This document shows, one piece after another, positions 59,486 through 64,000 of a DNA stretch of 64,000 nucleotides. The stretch's first letter is position 1; each line of letters begins with the position of its first letter. The DNA lies in contig NW_023998490.1 in assembly GCF_014805625.2 (NCBI RefSeq), positions 2,060,454 to 2,124,453 of the forward strand. Direction: 5' to 3'. The notes below the pieces were generated by a model. That model ran no database searches and was not told where the DNA came from. It worked only from the letters and a program-made list of their open reading frames with translations. This DNA comes from Glossina fuscipes (taxonomy: Eukaryota; Arthropoda; Insecta; Diptera; Glossinidae). A program made the translations under genes and the position numbers.

Positions 59486-61700
59486 ATCGTAATGATGTTA
59501 TGGACTACTACAATAGTTTTAGTGACTGCTTAAATTATTGCATCGTGCAACATTTATTTTCAACTAATTGTGTTATATATTAAAAATAATTGAACACTCG
59601 AAGCAGCTGTGAGCCGTGGCAACAGAAACAGCGGAAAACATTTTGATCTCGACTATTGTTCCGCAAGGCTTTGTTGTCATATCAGTCACAATAGACTCCA
59701 TAATCCGCAAATTTTAAAGAATATTTAAGACTCGTCGCCATAGGATCATTGAAACTTTTTTCCAATTGCTTTACAAAAACGAACCAAAAAAAAAAAATTT
59801 AATTATGGTAAAACAAAGTTTGAACTTAAAAAATATAAAGATAAGATATCCAAACTCTTTCACCATTTAATGAATATAACGATTAGCAATAAATTGACGA
59901 TGTCGAGAAACTGACGAGACGATTAATATCAGCAAATCTGTTCTAAATGATAAAAATTCATTTAACGTCGCCCTTGATTGCTGATTATGATAATTATAAA
60001 ATATCAGGTTTTAAGGCGATATGCTTACAAAGAAACTTACCGATAAAGTTAAGAAATACGTTGTTGCCGCTGCTGCTGCTGTTAAAAGTGGTTATTCACT
60101 TACCTATGGGTACAATGAGAGCACACATATATACGATTAGTTAATCGTCGTTAAAATATGACGAAATGTTAAGCAATAAGAATTAAATAAATAAATAAAT
60201 AAAGAACAACGTCACTATAGGAAAAGAAAAGTAAAATGAAATAAAATCACATAAATAACGGCAGCAAACTTTGCCAAACTAAAAATAACGTTAAAAGCAA
60301 AATAACAAAATAATTAATTCGTTTTAGAATCAAACTGCAAAATCAAGTGTGTGTGCGTATGCATTTACATATATTTGTGCATTGCTGAACCTACGTAATC
60401 CAATAGACTAGACAAGCGATAGATTGGTGGTGGTGAACGGCTATGTAAACAAAAGAAAAACGTGTAAAATGCATTTATAAATAAACAAATGAATAAACAA
60501 AATTTATTCCCTTAAAGACGAATCATGATTACCCATCGTCGTCATGAAAGAAAAATATATACTCTAAACGAATTCAAATTTCATTTTTAATTTTTTATTC
60601 GAAGTATTTATAAATTTTATACGCTTAATGTGAATTTCTCTCGCTTTCCGTTCGAACCTGATGCCATTTACAAAAATTGTTACATTACACACGCAAGTTT
60701 CACATTCCTATGCTAGTTGTCGCTGTTTAAAAAATTCGACTGAAAACGAACGAAAGTGACAGTTAAGAGAACATGACTTAATTGATTTTAAAGTTCCCGA
60801 CGATCAAGAAAAAAGGTAAACTACATATATGCGGTGGTGTGTTGCACATTTTTGGGCGTCATATATAGAATTTTTGTTGCGTATTTCAATGTGTCATACA
60901 TATATTTTTAGATATAACAAAAAGTTATTTATTGCATATTTCTAGTTATCATATTTAAAGCCTGTGTTGCATACTTCCAGGTACTATAAATATAAATTCC
61001 TTATTGCATTTTTTTAAGTATCATATATTTATATAGAATATTTGCTGCACACTTCTTGGCTTCATGTGAAAGATATTTTTGTTGCATATTCCTACGTGTC
61101 TCCAACTGGCGAGACACATCAGTATACTTCTTTTTTCGTATAGTAGTTTATAAGAAAAAATATCTAATATTTTTTTTTGTCGACAAGCAAACATGAATTC
61201 GGTCACTAGCCTTTAACGCTAGCAAAAAAGCCATGCAAGGAAAAAGATAATGTTAGAGTCACTAGCATTAATTTTGAAGAATTTTTAAAGAATTGGATAA
61301 GTAGAATTCTATTGTAGTGAATAATGCTACAAATGCTCCACCTCCAAGTACTGTTTTTAGGATTTGCGCTGGCATATGCAAATATGTCGAAGTATATACA
61401 AAAAAACGGCATTAGCGAAAATGGTCAGGCTGCCTGTTCAGCTTGAAGCAAGGTGTTACGTAAACCGCAATGTCTCTTGCGTTTTTATATGAATTTACTT
61501 GATACGTTCCCTGCCCAGCTGATGATGACTAGATAGATATCCCCATGCCGTAAGTATCGTTATAACAACAATTCACTCTTAAATTCCCAATATCTTAATT
61601 ACGAACACATTTTAGCCTGGGCTGGAAACAGAGGCGGTCAACATCTTAAGCCAGCTAAGTTAATTATAGTTTAACTATAGCTTATCTATCATAACATTCT
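59486..61700. other. No firm gene
   Basis: Possible minus-strand donors ATAG|GTAAGTG (near 60098) and a nearby GGTAAGTTTC suggest leader exons of a minus-strand gene, but no coding exon is visible. TAAATAAA repeats occur at 60185-60200. Confidence 0.3.
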
Positions 61701-61702
61701 CT

Positions 61703-61792
61703 ATGGAAAAGTCAGCATCACAGCGACCTAAGAAATTAGCTCATTTCGAATTAGATCTTATAAAATTGGAAACTGCCCTCTTCTGCGGGTAA
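61703..61792 (+). pseudogene. Possible small exon remnant
   Basis: ATG 61703 reads EKSASQRPKKLAHFELDLIK, LETALFCG and then TAA that overlaps a donor-like CGG|GTAAGC. It is short but protein-like. Unrecognised. Confidence 0.25.
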
Positions 61793-61979
61793 GCTATGAT
61801 TTGGCTGCGAAACGAGTTTCGTGCCTTTTTCGGACAAACTCCGCAAAGCAGAAAGAGAAATGTTTGTAAGAAAGCAGACATTTTCAGTTAAGTAATCTGA
61901 AATTGAATAAACTACGGATTATGAACTTCAACCCTCAACAAACTCGGTTTAAGGAAACGTTGGGATCCCCCTTCGAAAT

Positions 61980-62306
61980 GTGAACAACGCTTCGTTTCTT
62001 TTCTTTTGGCCAAGTAAATTGTACTCGATGAACAGCAATCTATTTGCCCGCCGTAAAGCGCAATCCTGGCAACCGTTAGTACCAACAATGGAAGTAACTA
62101 TGACTCTTTTAAATAATGAAGTAAGTCCAGGCAGTAACGGTAAGGGAGACCTCCGCCGAGTGGAAGACATGAAGGGAAATACTCGTCTTCATTCACCAGA
62201 AATATTGCCATATTTAGTGATTTCTGATGGCAATTTTGATGTGTGGTCCTTCAGGGTCTTGGGGGCACCATTATCACTTGGCCTAGCAGAACAAAGAACA
62301 GAATAA
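61980..62306 (+). pseudogene. Possible gene or element remnant
   Basis: A 108-codon plus-strand frame (FARRKAQSWQPLVPTMEVTM, LNNEVSPGSNGKGDLRRVED, LVISDGNFDVWSFRVLGAPL) lies in a patch richer in G and C than its flanks. The minus strand is partly open too. Unrecognised; it could be transposon-derived. Confidence 0.3.
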
Positions 62307-64000
62307 AAATTCAAAAGGTGCGATGAAATTTGAATTCTGTCGGTATAGTATCTTACGGGCATAACTAAGGTACTGTGAGGTAAAACAGTAGGCCAGCGTA
62401 AGTGCTACGCGACGATTACATTTTAGGAGGCTTTCGCTTCCATGTCAGTGTTATATAATTTTAATAAAACATAAAATTTTTTGGATTGTTAAAAATCATT
62501 TAATAAAAACAAGTAATTTCCCGGTACTAAAACTGTACGTCGAGATCTTCTAGATCATATCATGTCTTTCTCATTTTTATGCCTTTCCATTGCTTATTAC
62601 TCTTTGCATATTTCTCTTTCTGCTCAATCTATTTTCCAAAGGTCAAGTTGAAGGGAACTAAAAATAATTTGTCAAAATTATTAAACCAACAATATTCTTA
62701 CACAATGATGATCGGATGGTAGCCGATTCGGAATCATTATTCACTGTACACGCGAGTATGTGTGTGAAAGAAGGAAAACAAAAGATAGAAAAACTGAATC
62801 CGCATAAGAATTATTTCAATTTTTGATGATTTCTGTAATGTTTTCCTTTCGTTTATTTTCCCTCTTTGAATTTAGTTTTATTGAAATTTTTCAAATTTCT
62901 TTCGCAACACAACATTTGTTTGCAAACAAAACATTCTAACTTTGTTTTCTTCTATCCCCCTTTCATAGTCGGCCATAAATAACATCTCAAACGTTTTAGT
63001 ATTATTTATAAATTCATAAAATTCAACTGCGCTGTGTGCTTAACGGTGTTAATATAGAGAAAAATATAAAAATATTGAAACTCAACAAAAAGAACAATAA
63101 ATTTTGTGAATAAAAGAAAATAAAAAAATAGCAAGCAAGATCCAGTAACAACGTCGGGCTTTGAGAGCGTAATATGAAAAAAAGTCCAGTTTTATGTACA
63201 TATACACATACGCAAGTGTACATAATAATAAACAAATAAGAATGTTTTTTATGAATGAATGATGCCCTCGTTCGTGATAATTAAAACAACTGCTTATAAT
63301 TTTACTCGAATACATACTTTACCGTTAAAGATAAGCCCAAAGTATTATATTATTGAATGTATATTTAACAAAGTAATAAACGAAATGAAACAAGGAAAAT
63401 AAATGATTTCAAGTTAAAATTAAAGCGTAACATCTTTTCGAATCTCGGTCAGTCACACATATATATAGAAAACAATTAATTAACATAAAGTTGTATTGCA
63501 ATTACAAAATTAGGCAAAAAAGACTTGAATTCAAACTAAACTTTGATTATCATCGATAAGATTTTTACTGAACGCGGGCACATCACTTAGGCGATTGAGT
63601 ACATCGCGTTTCTTTGTATTAAATTTTAAAATAATATTTAGTTGGATATCGCACTCCAAACTGCGGAAATCGATAATCAGCAAGTGAAGTTTTCAGTGAT
63701 TACGTCCATCTTACGAACCTTCTTAGTAATTGTAATCTTGTTTCTCGTTACATTAGGTTCTATTCCAAATTCTGGGCCATTCATTGTATAACGGCCTATA
63801 TTGAAGAAATGAACTGTACCAAATTCGGACCAAATAAATCCATTTTTGAAAATTGTCCTAATCGCAGGAAATAATTTAAATCTAAGAAACCCCTATTTCC
63901 TCAGTAAATCACACGTTGTGCCGTGACGTGATGCTTCGGTTGCAAGCTTAATTCCAGTTCCTCGGCCAAAGCGACGATACATGCCGGAAAAATCGTCCCA
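62307..64000. other. No gene seen
   Basis: AT-rich with many A/T runs. No open frame or known repeat of substance to the end of the window. Confidence 0.4.

Noticed and set aside
1..64000. tRNA or rRNA genes, CRISPR arrays, satellite arrays
   Set aside because: I saw no cloverleaf with paired boxes, no rRNA-like sequence, no regularly spaced direct repeats with unique spacers, and no long tandem satellite.

Overview
This window looks like AT-rich, gene-poor chromatin of a higher fly (Diptera), possibly a calyptrate. The reasons are a fly-type p120-catenin gene with two introns of about 60 nt, very AT-rich intergenic DNA, a scattered repeat family with C/T-rich 'GTCTGTC/CGTCTG' blocks and 3' ends in TTACTTGTTTT, and fragments of insect-like genes. 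The species cannot be fixed from sequence alone. A run of exactly 100 N (41525-41624) marks an assembly gap.

One gene is clearly intact: p120-catenin on the + strand at 10310-12885 (three coding exons, 816 residues by my count). It probably has a 5' UTR exon near 6400-6612 and a large 5' intron. A second possible coding or leader exon lies at 54984-56298: a 397-codon low-complexity orphan frame followed by a strong splice donor.

Around these lies a collection of broken pieces of unrelated host genes. From left to right they are: a PHD-finger gene cut by three in-frame stops (69-1103); an unidentified decayed gene of richer base composition (1957-3051); a Slu7 splicing-factor exon (4150-4391, -); a pyruvate dehydrogenase E1-beta piece (4470-4621, +); two unidentified pieces (4803-4887 and 5112-5262, -); the first two exons of a WDFY2-like gene (5332-5638, -); a frameshifted coiled-coil gene (14207-14468, -); a multi-exon Brca2-like gene with a BRC repeat (14995-16953, +); a C2H2 zinc finger (18006-18128); an Armitage/MOV10-like piece next to an SMC2 ATPase end (19985-20724, +); and unidentified pieces at 39263-39562 and 42407-42688. 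Several keep introns and splice sites, so they were copied as DNA rather than through mRNA. No joint function can be claimed for them.

Mobile DNA includes a 785-bp piggyBac-type element with paired ends and the transposase Cys-rich C-terminus (52154-52938), a dispersed repeat family in both orientations from about 13 kb to 59 kb, a second repeat in two 189-bp copies (21491 and 25176), a probable 5'-truncated retroposon tail inside the Brca2 relic, and a 26-nt inverted repeat (14749/18304) bracketing the Brca2 and zinc-finger relics. The roughly 22.5-39 kb and 47-64 kb parts are otherwise almost empty of recognisable coding sequence. Best reading: pericentromeric, sex-linked or other low-recombination DNA holding one conserved gene, long introns and many captured gene fragments; this is inference.
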